64,000 nucleotides of DNA, taken from Aedes albopictus (taxonomy: Eukaryota > Arthropoda > Insecta > Diptera > Culicidae). The stretch's first letter is position 1. The number at the start of each line of letters is the position of its first letter. The notes below the pieces were generated by a model. It did not search any database, was not told the origin of the DNA, and saw only the letters and a list, made by a program, of their open reading frames with translations. A program made the translations under genes and the position numbers. Below are positions 36,028 to 48,376 of this stretch, piece after piece. Location: positions 89,329,228-89,393,227 of the forward strand of contig NC_085138.1 of NCBI RefSeq assembly GCF_035046485.1, given 5' to 3'.

Positions 36028-36403
36028 ATTCCGTCTGGGATTTCTCCAGGGAAATCTTCAGGAATGCTTTCTGGGTTTCCTTCAGTAGTGTTTCAAGGAA
36101 CTGCTCCAGAGATTACTTCGGTTATTCCATCAGCAGAGATTCTTCCAGGAATTCCTGCAAAGATTTTCAAGGAACTCCTCCAGAGTTTCCTTCACGGATA
36201 CCTCAAAGAATTTCTCCTGGGTTTATTCCAGGAATTTATTCAGTGTTAACTATGGGAAAAGGATCTGGAGGAATTCCTCAAGGAATCCTCAAGAATTTCT
36301 TTAAGGAATCCATAGTCAAATTAGTGAAGGAATCCTTGGAGGAATTCCTGGTAGAATCCCTGGAAGAGAAATTACCTTAGGAATCCCTCGAGAAACTTCC
36401 GTA

Positions 36404-39400
36404 GGAGGTATTCTGGAAGAAACCCTTGAAGAATTTCTGTTGGAGTTTCTGGAGGAATTTTATGGGAATTTCTGAAGGAAAGTTTGGAGTATTCAAAAAA
36501 AAAAAACCCTGTAGTTATCCTTTGAGGATTTCATGGAGGAATCTTTAGATAATTTCTTTCAGATATTTCAGGAGAAATACCTGGCGAAATACCTTGAGGC
36601 ATCACTGGAGAAATTGATGTAGGAATTCCTGAAGTCTTTGTGGAACTTCTAGGGTAATCCTTACAGTAGTCCTTGGAGGAATTTCTGTAAGATTCTCTGA
36701 ATTCCGCTTTGAATTCTTCCAGGACTTCCTTCAAGAATTCCTTCATGGAATCCTGCTGGGATACCATCAGGAATTTCTCCTGGGATTCATTCAAGATTTC
36801 CATCAAGGTATGGAAAGTATTCCAGGTTTCCTTCAGAGATTTCTTTAGACATTCCTCAAGTGATTACACCACAAATTCCCCTGGCAATTCCTCCAGGAAT
36901 TCATGCAAGGTTTCCTCCAACGTTTCCTTCACAAATTACTCCAGTAATATCTCCAAGAATTTCTTCAGGGATTCCTTCAGAAAGTCCCCCAGAGATTCCT
37001 CCAGATTTCCTTCCTGGATTCCATAAATCATTTCTACAAAGGTTTCTCCAGTAGTTCGTCCAGAGATTCCCCCACGAATTCTTTGACTAATTCCTCCTGG
37101 AAATCCTCCAGGGCTTCCTCGAGAAATTCCACCAGGGATGCCTCCTGAGATTCCTTCTGGGATTCCTTCTGGAATTCCAAAGTTTCCTCCACGAATTCTC
37201 CCTAGTTTTCCTCCACGAATTCCTCCAGGAATACCACCTCCACATATTCCACCATGGATTTTTCTAGGAATTCCGTCAGGGAGTTCTCCAGATATCCCTT
37301 CAGGGATTTCCCCAGGCATTTCTCCACTGATTACACAGTGATTCTTCCAGGTTTTCTTGTTAATACCTTCAGGGGATCCTCCAGTAATTTCCCCAGAAAT
37401 TCCTCCACGATTTCCTCGAATAATTCCTCCAGGTATTTCTCAAGAAATTCCACCTGGGATTCCTCCAGATATCACATCAGATATTCCTCCAGGGATTGCT
37501 CTAGGAATCTCCAAGTATTCTTTCAGAGAATGCTCCAGATATTAATTACTTCAGGAGAATGTTCCAGGTGATTACACCAGAAATTCCTCCAAGGATTCCT
37601 CCAGGGATTCTTCCAAGGTTTCCTTCAAAACAAATTTCTTTAGGGATATCTCCAAGAAATTCTTCAGGAATCCTCCAGGGATTCCTCCAGCGATTGCTTC
37701 TAGGATTCCTCCAGGGATTTCTTCAGAATTTCATCAAGGATTTCTTCAGGGAAACCTCCAGAAGGTTCTCCATGGATTCTTCCAGGTTTCCTTCCGGGAC
37801 TTCTTGGTTAATACTTTCAGGGGTTCTCCAGAGATTCCTCCACGAATTCTTCGATTAATTTCTCCAGGAACTTCTCCAGGTATACTTCCAGAACTCCACC
37901 TGGGATTCCTCCAGAGATTCCTTCAGGGATTCCTCCAAGATTTCCTCTACGAATTCCTCCAGGGAATCCTGCAGAGATTCCTCCACGGATTTCTCTAGGA
38001 ATTCCTCCAAGTATTCTTTTAGAGAATGCTCCTGGTATTACTTCAGGATTCCTCTAGGAATTCCTTCAAGGATTCGTCTAGGAATTCCTTCAGAGATTTT
38101 TTCAGACATTCCTCCTGTGATTACACCAGAAATTTCTCCGTGAATTCCTCTAGGAGTTCTTCCAAGGTTTCCTCCAAAGTTGTCCTCACAAATTCATTCA
38201 GGAATTTAAACAAAAAATCCTTCAGAAATCCCTCCAGGGATTCCTCCAAGAATACTTCCAGGAATTACTTCTAGGATTCCTTCAGGGATTTCTCCAGAAT
38301 TCTTTCAAAGATTCTATTAGGGATTATTCTTGAAATTCCTCCAGATACTCCTCCAGAGTTGTGTCCAAGAATTGCTGCAAGAATTGTTCCTGGAATTCCT
38401 CCTGGGATTTTTCCAAACGTTCTTCGACGCAATGTTCCAAGGATTTCTCAAAAAAAAAAAAAACATCTAGCAATTGTGCTATAAATTTTTTCAGAGGCTC
38501 TTCCAGGAATTTCACCAGAAATTCCTTCAGGGATTCCTCCAAGGATTTCTCCAGAGATTCATCCAGGGATTACTTCTAAGATTTCACTAGGGAAACCTTT
38601 AGTAATTTTTTCTGGAGTTTCTTCAGGAGTTTTTCCAGTGGTTCTTCTAGTTAATGCTCCAGAGATTATTAGATTACTTTGGTTATTCCTCCAGAAGAGA
38701 TTCTTCCAGAAATTCCTTCAGAGATTCCTCAAGGAATTCCTACAGAGTTTCCTCCAGGGATACCCCAAAGAACATCTCTTGGAATTTCTCCAAGAATTCC
38801 TTCAGAGATAACTATGAGAAAAGGAACTGGAGGAATTCCTCAGTGAATCCCTGGAGGAATTCCTGGAGGATTTCCTTGGGGGATCCATGGAAAAACTAGT
38901 AAAAGAATCTCTGGAGGAATATTTGAAGGAATTCCTGATAGAATCCCTGTAGGACGACTTTTAGTAGAAATCCCTGGAGAAATTTCTGGAGGAAACTCTG
39001 AAGGAATTCCAAGAGCAATTCTTGGTAAAAATACTGAAGGGATTCTTAAAGAAATTCCTATAAAAATTGCCAGAGGAATTCCTGAGGGATCTCCTCAAGT
39101 AATCCCTGGAAGAATTTCTGGAGAAATCTTTAAAGGAATTTCTTGAAAAATACCTGCAGGAATTATAACAAAATCTCTGGAGGCATCACTGGAGAAATTA
39201 AATGTAGGAATTGCTGAAAAATCACTGATGAATTTCTGGGGCAATCCTTGCAGGAGCCCTTAGAGAAATTTCTGAAGAATTATTGGGAAGAAAATTTCTT
39301 GAAGAATTCATGCAGGTACTCCTGGAGAAATCGAAAATTCCTGAAGGAATCCCTAGAGGAATCCCTGCAGGAAATACTGCCGGAACTTCTGAAGGAACTC

Positions 39401-41113
39401 ATATTGAAATCCCTAAAGAGTTTACTGGAGGAATCCTTGGATGAATTCGTAGAGGTATTCCTGGAGGAGCTTTTAGAGGAATTGTGGAAGAATCCCTAAA
39501 CGTATTCCTGGAGGAAATTCTGCAATAATTCCTGCAGTAATGCCTGTAGAAATTGCTGGTCCTTTGGAGACCTTTGAAAAATTCTTAAAGGAATCCCTAG
39601 AGGAATCTCTGAAGGAGTTCCTGGAGGAATCTCTGCAGGAAGTCTAGAAGAATCTCCGAAATAATTTTGGAGGAATCGATGGAAAAATTCTTATGGAAAT
39701 CTCTGGGGGAATTACATTCAAAATCTTAATATCAGTCAGAAATCCTAATTGAGTATGTCGTTGTTGCTTTCGAAACTTGACCAAAACTACAAGGTCCCGA
39801 GTAGAGACAGAGCACAAAGTGTTGCGAATATTAGTCATGTTGATTGAGATAGATTTAACATGACCGAGGTTGCTAAATCCTGTTCTTACCTATTTGTTGG
39901 CGAATGAGTAAGAGCAGAAGACAGCAAACTTCGATTAATCTCAACCTAATTCGCCAAAAAGGACTAGTTTGGAACGAATAAATTACGGCAGACTACACTA
40001 GGCTGGGCACGTAGTGCGAATGTCAAAAAAAAAGAATAATAATTAAAACAATATTCAGCATGGAACCAGGTAAAGGTCGCTGACCACATGGACGTCTGCG
40101 AACGCACTGGCTACACGTGGTTGAAACAGACCTGAGAATAATTAAACGTTCGGGGAAACAAGAGGAACAGCGCCCAAGACCGACAAAGACTGTGCAGTAC
40201 TATACGCTCAAAGCTAGAGTAAAGTTACTTTATAGCCAACAAGGTTACTTCTGGGATCACCATCTCACTATTAAAATCATCGTGAACCTCCAGATATCGG
40301 CAACAATAGTTTTATTCTGGTGTTTCCCATCCCCCAAGACGATGCCGGAGTAATAAGATACCCTAAACAAGCCTCTCAGGCTGATAGTCTCAGTTACTGT
40401 CTACCAAAATCCAACCTTCTTCCCGGAATTATCATGAGCTTCCCAGAATCATTGGGACTACAAAAAGCATTCAACTGGGACTACAAAAGCGGCGTCGTTC
40501 TTTTCACTCCTGCGCCACCGCGCCATTCTGTTGTTGTTCGGCGCGGGGAATCAAGTAGCCATGTGTGCGAAGTAAACATGACGCTAGTTTCGCAGTTACA
40601 GTGGGGTCAAGAGAGCTAATAACTGATGCACTTGCTGAAGCAAATTTATGATGCAAAACAGTGCATTCAAATCAAAATTGCGGGAAAATGGCAAGAGTTA
40701 GGAGTTTGGTGCCAAAGAACGAATTGTAGGGCATTTCAAGGCGCTCAACTTTGTCTAAGGAAAAAAATAAGTTAATTACGCATTTTTCCGAGTAAATCGA
40801 CAAAAACTGATAAAAGTCCACTTACTTTTCACTTATTTGCTCTTAAAAAGTGAGTAAGTAACAAAAACTTGCATGTTCGAAGATGACGTTCAATAGCAAA
40901 TTTCATAATCTTTCAAACGGTGCTGAGAGATCTTGAATAAGTTTAACCGTTTTCATGTTATAGCCGTTTTATTGGAAGCATTGTCAAAATCATGAAAAGT
41001 TCAATAACTCCGTAATGGTTGAGATTTGACCATATGCGTAGAACAATTTTTTTCATCAAATATCATCCTTAATCACCCCCTGAAATATTCTGGGTAAGGA
41101 ACCCAACACCCTG
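36404..41113. repeat. Right arm of the giant foldback
   Basis: Mirror copy of 29330-34121. Matching open frames (for example 40320-40619 plus versus 29824-30123 minus) differ by only a couple of residues per hundred. That is expected from near-identical DNA and is not evidence of coding. Confidence 0.9.
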
Positions 41114-41129
41114 TATGTTCCAAAAATCA

Positions 41130-41276
41130 ACTGAATTGGTCAATTGATTCTATTCTTTTTGTTTTCATGCGTGCTCATTTCTAACAAAAATACCAAAATA
41201 AACTACAAAACAAAAAGAGCTTCATTCTTTTGTTTTGAGTAGGATGAAAATGGTAGCCACATGTCCATTAGTCTAA
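41130..41276. mobile_element. Truncated MITE fragment, family of 46794-47008
   Basis: Shares TTCTAACAAAAATAC, CAAAACAAAAAGAGC and AGGATGAAAATGGTAGCC with the complete copy at 46794-47008, same orientation. The left end is missing next to the giant foldback. Confidence 0.6.
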
Positions 41277-41561
41277 GGGGCCGTCCATATACCACGTGGA
41301 CAGAAAATTCATGGTTTTTGACCCCCTCCCCCCTCCCCGTGGAAAAGCGTGGATTTTTCATTGACCCCTACCCCCCTCCCCCATTGTCCACGTGGACATC
41401 AGAAAAAAAAGTTTTTTTTTACATTTCTAAAAAAAAATAGAAAAAGTGATTTTGAAAAGTTTTTGTTTTTTCGTAAATCATGTCTTAAATATAATTGAAA
41501 ACTTTATAAAATACAAATATTCTATAGCCTTACATAGAATACAAACAAGTAGCACAAAATA

Positions 41562-42353
41562 GGTACCGTAAAACGGGGTATCATTGATCAGCGGGGTAAC
41601 ATTGATCGGCTTGACCGACCTCATGAAATGTTCAAGCAAGCATTTAACATTGAATCAGTTTCTCCTATCGAATAGTATATCATAATCTGCTATCATTTAG
41701 CTATTGAATGACATGAAATTAATGAAAATCGAATTTCATAAACATTGAAATAAATCGATTTTTCCATAACTGTGTTTCGTATTGCAATGAGATACATTGT
41801 CAAACATTCGTGCTTGGAGTGAATACTAGATACAATATGAGGTTCGAAATCACTGTATTACTTCAATATGATATCCTAGAAATGGATTTAATAACCGAAA
41901 CTTCTATGAAAATGCTACTTTTCAATAAAATATACGGTTAATTAAAAGCAGGGTATCAATTTCTTAAGCCATTGCCTACATTTAGGCGTTATTCGCGATT
42001 TGGAGGATTTTAATCCAAAAATATCTCAAAAAGTACATAACTTGTAAGAATTTGAACAACATATTCGAAATCAGCGACCCCGAATTTAGTAAGAAAGGGT
42101 ATTTTCAACACAAACAAACATTGATCACTGACATGATCAATGTTACCCCAAATCAACAAAATCAAAAATTAGATTAAAAAACCTATTTAAACATGTTTTA
42201 AAGTTTTACAGCCACTCGAAAAAGTAGCTTAACACATACTCAGAGGGCCAGTACTTGTTTTAAAAATATAAAACATTTAACTTTTGCTAAAACAAGATAA
42301 TTATTCAAGAAAGATCGAAAATTCTGATCAATGTTACCCCGGATTACGGTACC
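41562..42353. mobile_element. TA-flanked MITE nested in 41277-43247
   Basis: TA at 41560-41561 and 42354-42355. Inverted ends are GGTACCGTAAAACGGGG and GGTACCGTAATCCGGGG. Subterminal GGGGTAACATTGATC occurs at both ends. No coding capacity. Confidence 0.85.
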
Positions 42354-42384
42354 TACAAGTTTTCAACATTGTTTTTAATTCAGC

Positions 42385-42550
42385 TTAATGTTTGTGAGTG
42401 TGGGTTCGATTCTTGCTCCAGTTGGTGAAAAATTTTCGTCAAACGGAAATTCTTCATTGGGTGTTTTTCGTGTAATGTCTATCGCCTAATGTTAGTGATT
42501 GTTCAATGTTTAGTCTGCACAGCCTCTGGTTGAAGACGGTGTTTTTTAGA
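42385..42550 (+). mobile_element. 5'-truncated tRNA-derived SINE
   Basis: Starts near the B box (GGGTTCGATTCTTGCTCC) and continues with GTCTGCACAGCCTCTGG and GAAGACGGTG. It matches the body of the minus-strand SINE at 21615-21835. Confidence 0.75.
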
Positions 42551-43264
42551 ATTTATTCAATCTATGATTGTCTGATAGTTTTGTTGAGATAAGGTAATTT
42601 TAAATCTTTGACTTTTGTTGAGATAAGATTATATTTCTTAGATTCTTACAAAAACCAAAATTTACAGCAACTAAATTGTATTGGCGAGGCTTAGACTACA
42701 ATATCCATTAGAAACATCTTAAATTTTGAAGGAATCTACAAAAAAAGTTTTTGAGATAAGCCTGCAAATCCCTACATGTATTTTTAAACTTTGAAGTAGC
42801 TTAAAAATTGATATGAAACTTAGAAAAAATCATACAGAACTTCAAAGAAAATTTTCTGACTGAAACACCAACATTTGCATGGTCTACACACCATTTTAAA
42901 TCTCCAGTATATTCCTCGATGAAGAAAACTAAGTAATTAGAAATTCTGATAATTTAGAACAAATAAGTCTGTGAATCAGTACCATATTTTTTTCCCTTGA
43001 AGAAGTAACTTACAACTAAAAGACAACGTATAATAAAATAAAATGTATGAAAGAACTGTTGAAGAGAATCTCATCAATAATGCGACATAATTTGTTTCGT
43101 TTGTTGATTCTTGTTTCCTAATTTATATGTTAATGTTGCCCACGTGGACATTGGGCGAACCCCCACCCCCCTCTCCGTGGACAAGCGTGGACTTTTCGCT
43201 AACCCCCTCCCCCCTCCAAGCTGTCCACGTGGTATATGGACGGCCCCTAATAAACGGCTATATC

Positions 43265-45077
43265 TTTTTATTTTTTTTTTTTTCATAGTGATTACGGCGG
43301 TAGCACACTGTGCTTATGTTCTAACACCGCACCCTTTCCCTACGTTTGCTTCTATGAGCCTCTATTTTTGTTTCAACACACAGAAGTACGTAGGCATATC
43401 GTGGCCCAAGTCGACACTGTTTTGGCCTGCGTTGAACAAAAATAGTTTTAATAAAAGTTTCCCCTTTTTTTCTTTTTGTCATTTTTTTTTGTAGTATGGT
43501 CCATGTATTTAGTTAGGTTCTTGTCAATTTGTCAGTTATTCGAAGTAGATCTCCAAGGTAATAGTCAATTAAGTCATTCTGATCTGTTCTATCATAGCAG
43601 CTTTAGTCTTTGCTTTATTGAAGTGTAGTTTTATTGGAAATATGCTGAATGTCGTTATTAAAAAGAGACGTCTGGAACTGTGTCCTGCTAGTTGTTTCGT
43701 CATGCACATACGTCATGTCTTAATAATGCCTAAGAGATTAACAAAAACACGTGTGTTCGGTCGGATGTCCATTGCGTAGAAAGTCAAGGAAAATAGGTTT
43801 CTTTATTGTCAGTTGTTATGTAAGCCTCGCTTGAAGCACTTTCCGTGAGAACCCTGTCATCTATACACCAACTAATCCGTATCTTCGTACACAGCTAAAT
43901 ACTGTACTGTCAACCGGCGAAAAGCCTACGGTTAAATATTAAAGAATGAATAATAATGCTGTTTATCGCATTGTTTCCTATCGCCACTATTTTAGTCTAG
44001 TTCCAACTGCAAGCTTTTTTTCCAATCTTAGCGTCAATTGTCTTCTAGATACTTCTAGATAGATTCATCGAATCAGTCGAACCCGTATGTTAAAATATAG
44101 TCGATTCTGTGCCAAATTGTTTTCTTGATTTCTACTTCTCTGTGTTCATCTCTTGTGTCCTTAAATTGTCATCTGTGAAAAACCCGCAGAAACATGTAAC
44201 TGAACTCCTGATATTTTTCTTTTGGTGTCATAGCACCATCTAAGAGATAAACAAAAATACGCTAAGTTGGTCAGTTGATTGTAATATTTAAAACAAAAAT
44301 TGCTTGTCAACTATTATGTATTCATCCCCCTACAAATACTATGAAAAATATTCAAATTCGTTCTGTCCTATCGGTCCTACCTCGATAAACCATGTCATTT
44401 TCTCATGCGTGGCCTAGAAATGTCAACCTAGTCATACAAAAGTAACGTTGTTCAGTTAATAAAAAGCAGTCAGCTTTTGTCCAAAATGTCACGTCGAACG
44501 CATTGATGTCAACAATGCGTTTAAGTGTTCGCACGTTAGCTTCGAATCTATCAGCACAATTAAGTGCTGCAAATCTCCTTCCCACTATTAATTCGTCGGT
44601 TGATTTTAATTGCATTACTTAAAGAAAATATGACCAACTAACATTGTAAAAAATCAAAAAAGCGACTATGACATTAATAAATTTTTAATCAAAATCAACC
44701 GAGAAACGTGGGAAATAGAGCCCAAACAACATTTTGAAGTCAGCTGGCTGTTAAAGGTTCCAAAACCTGTCACAAATCCTATAATACTTTTATTAGGATT
44801 TGTAACGATCATCAAAACCTTCTCAAATCCAACCGACTTGGAACTATTGCTTGGGAATAGACTCTACTGAGCCCTGGCGGTTCCTCCTGTTTATCGAGCA
44901 TGTCTGATGCATATGATCAGCCATACTCCATCTGCAGCAGCCGGTTCGTGATGAACCGTTGGAGGCGCATTAAAGTGTTAAAAAGGTGATATGTTTCACT
45001 AAAGAAAACTACATTACAATAATCAAAATGAAACTCCTTCACTTTAATACCGTCAACCCCTGCGAACTTGGTCAGGG
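43265..45077 (-). mobile_element. Probable retroposon, 17-bp target duplication and poly-A
   Basis: The identical 17-mer TAATAAACGGCTATATC stands at 43248-43264 and 45078-45094. Immediately inside the left copy is a T-run (43265-43283), which is a 3' poly-A on the minus strand. This is the signature of target-primed reverse transcription. The 1.8-kb body has no recognisable LINE domain and no long frame, so it could be a retroposed non-coding or UTR-like transcript. It contains internal similarity (CTAAGAGAWWAACAAAAA near 43730 and 44237) and a 10-bp-arm hairpin at 44772-44803. Confidence 0.6.
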
Positions 45078-45094
45078 TAATAAACGGCTATATC

Positions 45095-45691
45095 CGTATC
45101 AAAATTGTAAACTGCAAGTTTTATTTTTGTGTTAAATGTACTATTTTAAGCATTTTCCTAAATTTAATGCACATTTATAGTGCTCTGAAATAAAAGCGCA
45201 CTATGAGATCTCAGCAATCTCATTTTTGATGGCCTACTTTCAGGTCGTTTCGGGCAGAAATCAATTATCAGATAAGATAACACTAGTTTACAGCATTTTT
45301 AAACTCGGTAAGCTGATGATCTTTTTTGGTGTAGAATCATGCCTTGAGTTCGAAAACGCGAAGGAAAAAAATACAGTAGAGCGCACATTTTTACGACTTT
45401 CCATACAAGGGTGATGGTTTGAAATCGATTTTTGTTCTATTTTTAAACAAAGTCGCTCACTTCAAACATCTCATTCTCCGTAATCAATGCTCCGATTGAG
45501 CTAAAATTTATACTGTAACTCGCCTACATATGATATGTCAAATAAACGTCGAGAAAGAATTTTAAAATGTTTTTTTTCTTATTGAAAAAAACTACATTCT
45601 AAAAAAAATCTAGGAAATTTTCTAAAATTTAAGGAGATCGTCCCAAAAACTCGCCAATATCTTGAAATTCATCAATCTGACGCAAAACCTG
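45095..45691. other. No gene seen
   Basis: AT-rich sequence with no supported frame or repeat boundary. Confidence 0.4.
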
Positions 45692-45693
45692 TA

Positions 45694-45910
45694 AGGTGCA
45701 CCGGGGCAAGTTGAAACGGGTGGGGCAAGATGAAACACGAAGTTTTGAAATAGATTTCAATATAATTTGAAATTTTTTCCTTCGCTAAAAGATTGTTTGA
45801 ATCAAAAACTATGTGTTATGGCGATCAAACTGTTTATCATCATTAGAAAACAGCATGTTAATCCGCTGTTTCATCTTGCCCCACCCGTTTCAACTTGCCC
45901 CGGTGTACCT
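45694..45910. mobile_element. 217-bp TA-flanked MITE
   Basis: TA at 45692-45693 and 45911-45912. Inverted ends of about 44 bp begin AGGTGCACCGGGGCAAG and AGGTACACCGGGGCAAG, and continue GTTGAAACGGGTGGGGC with no gap. The high arm identity suggests a fairly young copy. Confidence 0.93.
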
Positions 45911-45912
45911 TA

Positions 45913-46791
45913 TTCAGATGATCAAATGGTATTGTATTCAGCTCTTAATATATGGAAAAAGATTTAAAATTGGTTGAACAAAACGCAATATACATACGCA
46001 ATTACATATTTTGAAAAGTTGTAACACTCAATATTGAGCTAAAACTTAAAAATTATTCTACTTAAAATTTTTTGAAGGTCGGTTTCGAAATCAGCACTAA
46101 ATTGTGCTTCAACAATTTTGGTCGTTGGCAGAAGTTCACGACTTTCGTTTTATTTTGTAAACTAGTGTTATTGATAGTCTACATCTTTTTGCTTCCATCT
46201 GATGAGCCATTGGCAAAGGTAAGTAGGAATATCAGCACACATTGGCTATTTCCCGCCTGATATGACGGGAATAACCGCATATGACGAAGTAGATTTCTAC
46301 CCTATTTACATGAAGTCAAAGAACTAATCGACCTGTCAAACCGTTTCTAAGTAAAAAACAAGGATTTTTCGCTCAGGCTCAACTAAAAGTAAGGCTGGAA
46401 GTCATCCGTGAAGTTTCGGAATATTCTTGTAAAATTTCATCCGAAGTGTCTGCTTTCGGAAGAAATTTGATACCGCTCTAGTTTTCGCACAAAGCGTGAC
46501 TATACTCTGACACTTTGCCTACGGTAATAAACCAATAGGCACACCGCCTAACTTTTGCCAAATAGTTCTACAGTATTTTTACTCTATCATCATACCAGTA
46601 TTATCGTATGAATTGCAGAGACAAAGACTCCGACCTCCTAGAATCCCTTTTGAAATCTATGGTGGTCACTTAAGGACAGACTTATTAGAATCCCAAAATG
46701 GCCGCCACAACGGCCAAAGAAGTTAAATTTATCGATGATGCTCAGCAGTGTGAGCCTCAAACCCAGAAGTTCCGACGAGGAAACAAACAAG
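45913..46791. other. No gene seen
   Basis: Mixed AT-rich sequence. No domain-bearing frame, tRNA-like box or inverted repeat was found. Confidence 0.4.
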
Positions 46792-46793
46792 TA

Positions 46794-47008
46794 GGGTATG
46801 TGTGCCATCAGTAATCTCACGCTCCCATATTCATCCTATTCGAAAACAAGCGATTACGGCACCGATTGATTCCGTTCTTTGTGTTTACATGGGTGCTCAC
46901 TTCTAACAAAAAATACAAAAATAAGAAACAAAACAAACAGCGCTCCAATCCCTTGATTTTCGTAGGATGAAAATGGGAGCCACATGCTTAATAAGGGAAC
47001 CAATACCC
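46794..47008. mobile_element. 215-bp TA-flanked MITE
   Basis: TA at 46792-46793 and 47009-47010. Imperfect inverted ends GGGTAT...GCTCCCATATTCATCC and GGGTAT...GCTCCCATTTTCATCC. Relatives are fragments at 41130-41276, 62225-62402 and probably 8112-8350. Confidence 0.8.
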
Positions 47009-47010
47009 TA

Positions 47011-48160
47011 TAACACCACGTTTCACCAATTAAGGTCAAATCGCCATCCATCTGTCCATTGCGTCAACAGCGTCAACAAAGGAAATGGTCCGGTCACATC
47101 AGCGCCAGCGTCGACTGTCTCCAGGGACTTGCTCTAGTTGTTTCGTCGTCGTCGTCGTCGCCACCGTTCGTTGTCATCTTCGCGTCGCGTCATCGTACGT
47201 AACCCTGGTAAGGGTGCATCTCACTCACTCGGTTGGCTGGTGGCGGTCACGCTTTTCTTTGTACTATTCCGGTGAACCATGACGTCCGTGTCATACGAAA
47301 ACAACAACGACGTTGCACTTTTCGGTTACTGGGCAGCACCCAATATATTTGGGACAGCGCGAACCGCACTGAATCATATATCCTGGTGAAATCGATAGAT
47401 AACGACCACCGGCCGGTGTGTTTCTTTCTATCAGTTTTGAACAGAAGCCAAACAAAGCATTGGAGGTGCACTTCGACAGGCATCGCTGAATCGCACATCA
47501 GTCAGTAAGTATAGGAACGCGAATGTAGTCGTAACCGCCACCATCGTCTACTATCGTCTTTGTCAACGCCGCCCTGTAATAAGCAAATCCACTTGCGCGA
47601 CATTGGTCTGGTTTCCGCTCTCGGTCGGGGTACCGTACGCCTGGCTTGTTGTCGCTCATGTCCCTGCTACAAGTCATCGACGTCGTCGTCGTCGTTGTCG
47701 TCGATGCTGCTGATGTCGTTCTGATAGGCGGAGTGGATTTAATTATAGAATGTTTCGATTTCCGACCAACCACAACCGCCATGTGTTGTGTTTACGAATT
47801 GGTACACCATCCACACACTCGGAAGGATTGGAATCGAATCTATTAATTTGTGCAAATGATACAAGTTTGGGCGTACTGGGGGTGTAAAAAACATTTTGTT
47901 AAACATTTTTGTAGCTTCGGAATAATGATCGGAAGTAAAGTACTCTCATTTAACTTAATTCTCTCGTGAAATTAACAGAAGCTACACGTCTGTTGTCTGA
48001 CGTCAACTATCGACTAAAATTTTTACATGCATACTTCAAATTAGTCGAAACCATTCATTATTTACAATGTACGGTACCGACGCTCGTCTCTATGTGCTTT
48101 AATGCGTATAGAATAGGTATCGTAAATATCGGTACGATGAATATAGAGTATTGTGTTTTT
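47011..48160. other. GC-richer unique sequence with GTC repeats, no gene recognised
   Basis: Contains (GTC)n-like stretches near 47143-47163 and 47680-47705. Both strands carry 60-95-codon frames sustained by these triplets, without domains. It could be ancestral non-coding or UTR-like sequence. Confidence 0.35.
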
Positions 48161-48282
48161 TACCCTTCTTACACCCATAAGAAGGGTATAAATATCGCTC
48201 GAAAAACCGACTTTCGATCCGAGGCCCGGAGGGCCGAGTCTCATATACCAATAAACTCAGCTCGACGAACTGAGCAAATGTC

Positions 48283-48376
<94 letters not shown>

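Larger units (their letters stand above)
34122..36403. repeat. Spacer of the giant foldback
   Basis: About 2.3 kb between the arms, mostly the same 12-bp minisatellite but not mirrored. It hosts a hairpin (34147-34238), a near-palindromic MITE (34602-34987) and a SINE fragment (35863-36027). Open frames here are repeat by-products. Confidence 0.8.
29330..41113. mobile_element. Giant foldback: 11.8-kb inverted repeat with TA flanks
   Basis: Two ~4.75-kb arms (29330-34121 and 36404-41113) are reverse complements in perfect register: paired positions sum to 70443 over the outer 1.3 kb. Register shifts later only by a 71-bp block, a 12-bp repeat unit and homopolymer differences. The few substitutions seen suggest about 99% identity. 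The outer ends are CAGGGTGTTGGG with TA on both sides (29328-29329 and 41114-41115), as for TA-inserting elements. The arms hold ~1.4 kb of non-minisatellite sequence, then long 12-bp arrays. No transposase is recognisable. Alternatives are a segmental inverted duplication or a palindrome assembly error. Confidence 0.85.
41277..43247. mobile_element. TAA-flanked element with GGGGCCGTCCATATACC ends
   Basis: A 1971-bp element with TAA on both sides (41274-41276 and 43248-43250). The terminal 27 bp are inverted repeats beginning GGGGCCGTCCATATACC and ending in CCACGTGGACA. Just inside, each end has a ~100-bp C-rich block bounded by CCACGTGGACA and TGTCCACGTGG. Those two blocks lie in the same orientation, so inverted and direct repeats are combined. 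A 3-bp TAA duplication fits PIF/Harbinger. It contains a MITE and a SINE and has no transposase. Confidence 0.85.

Noticed and set aside
40320..40619. 99-codon frame conserved between two sites (also 29824-30123 minus)
   Set aside because: Similarity is explained by the inverted arms; identity is the same outside the frame.
47011..47850. Possible host exons in the GTC-rich region
   Set aside because: Frames depend on triplet repeats, occur on both strands, and have no domain or splice support.
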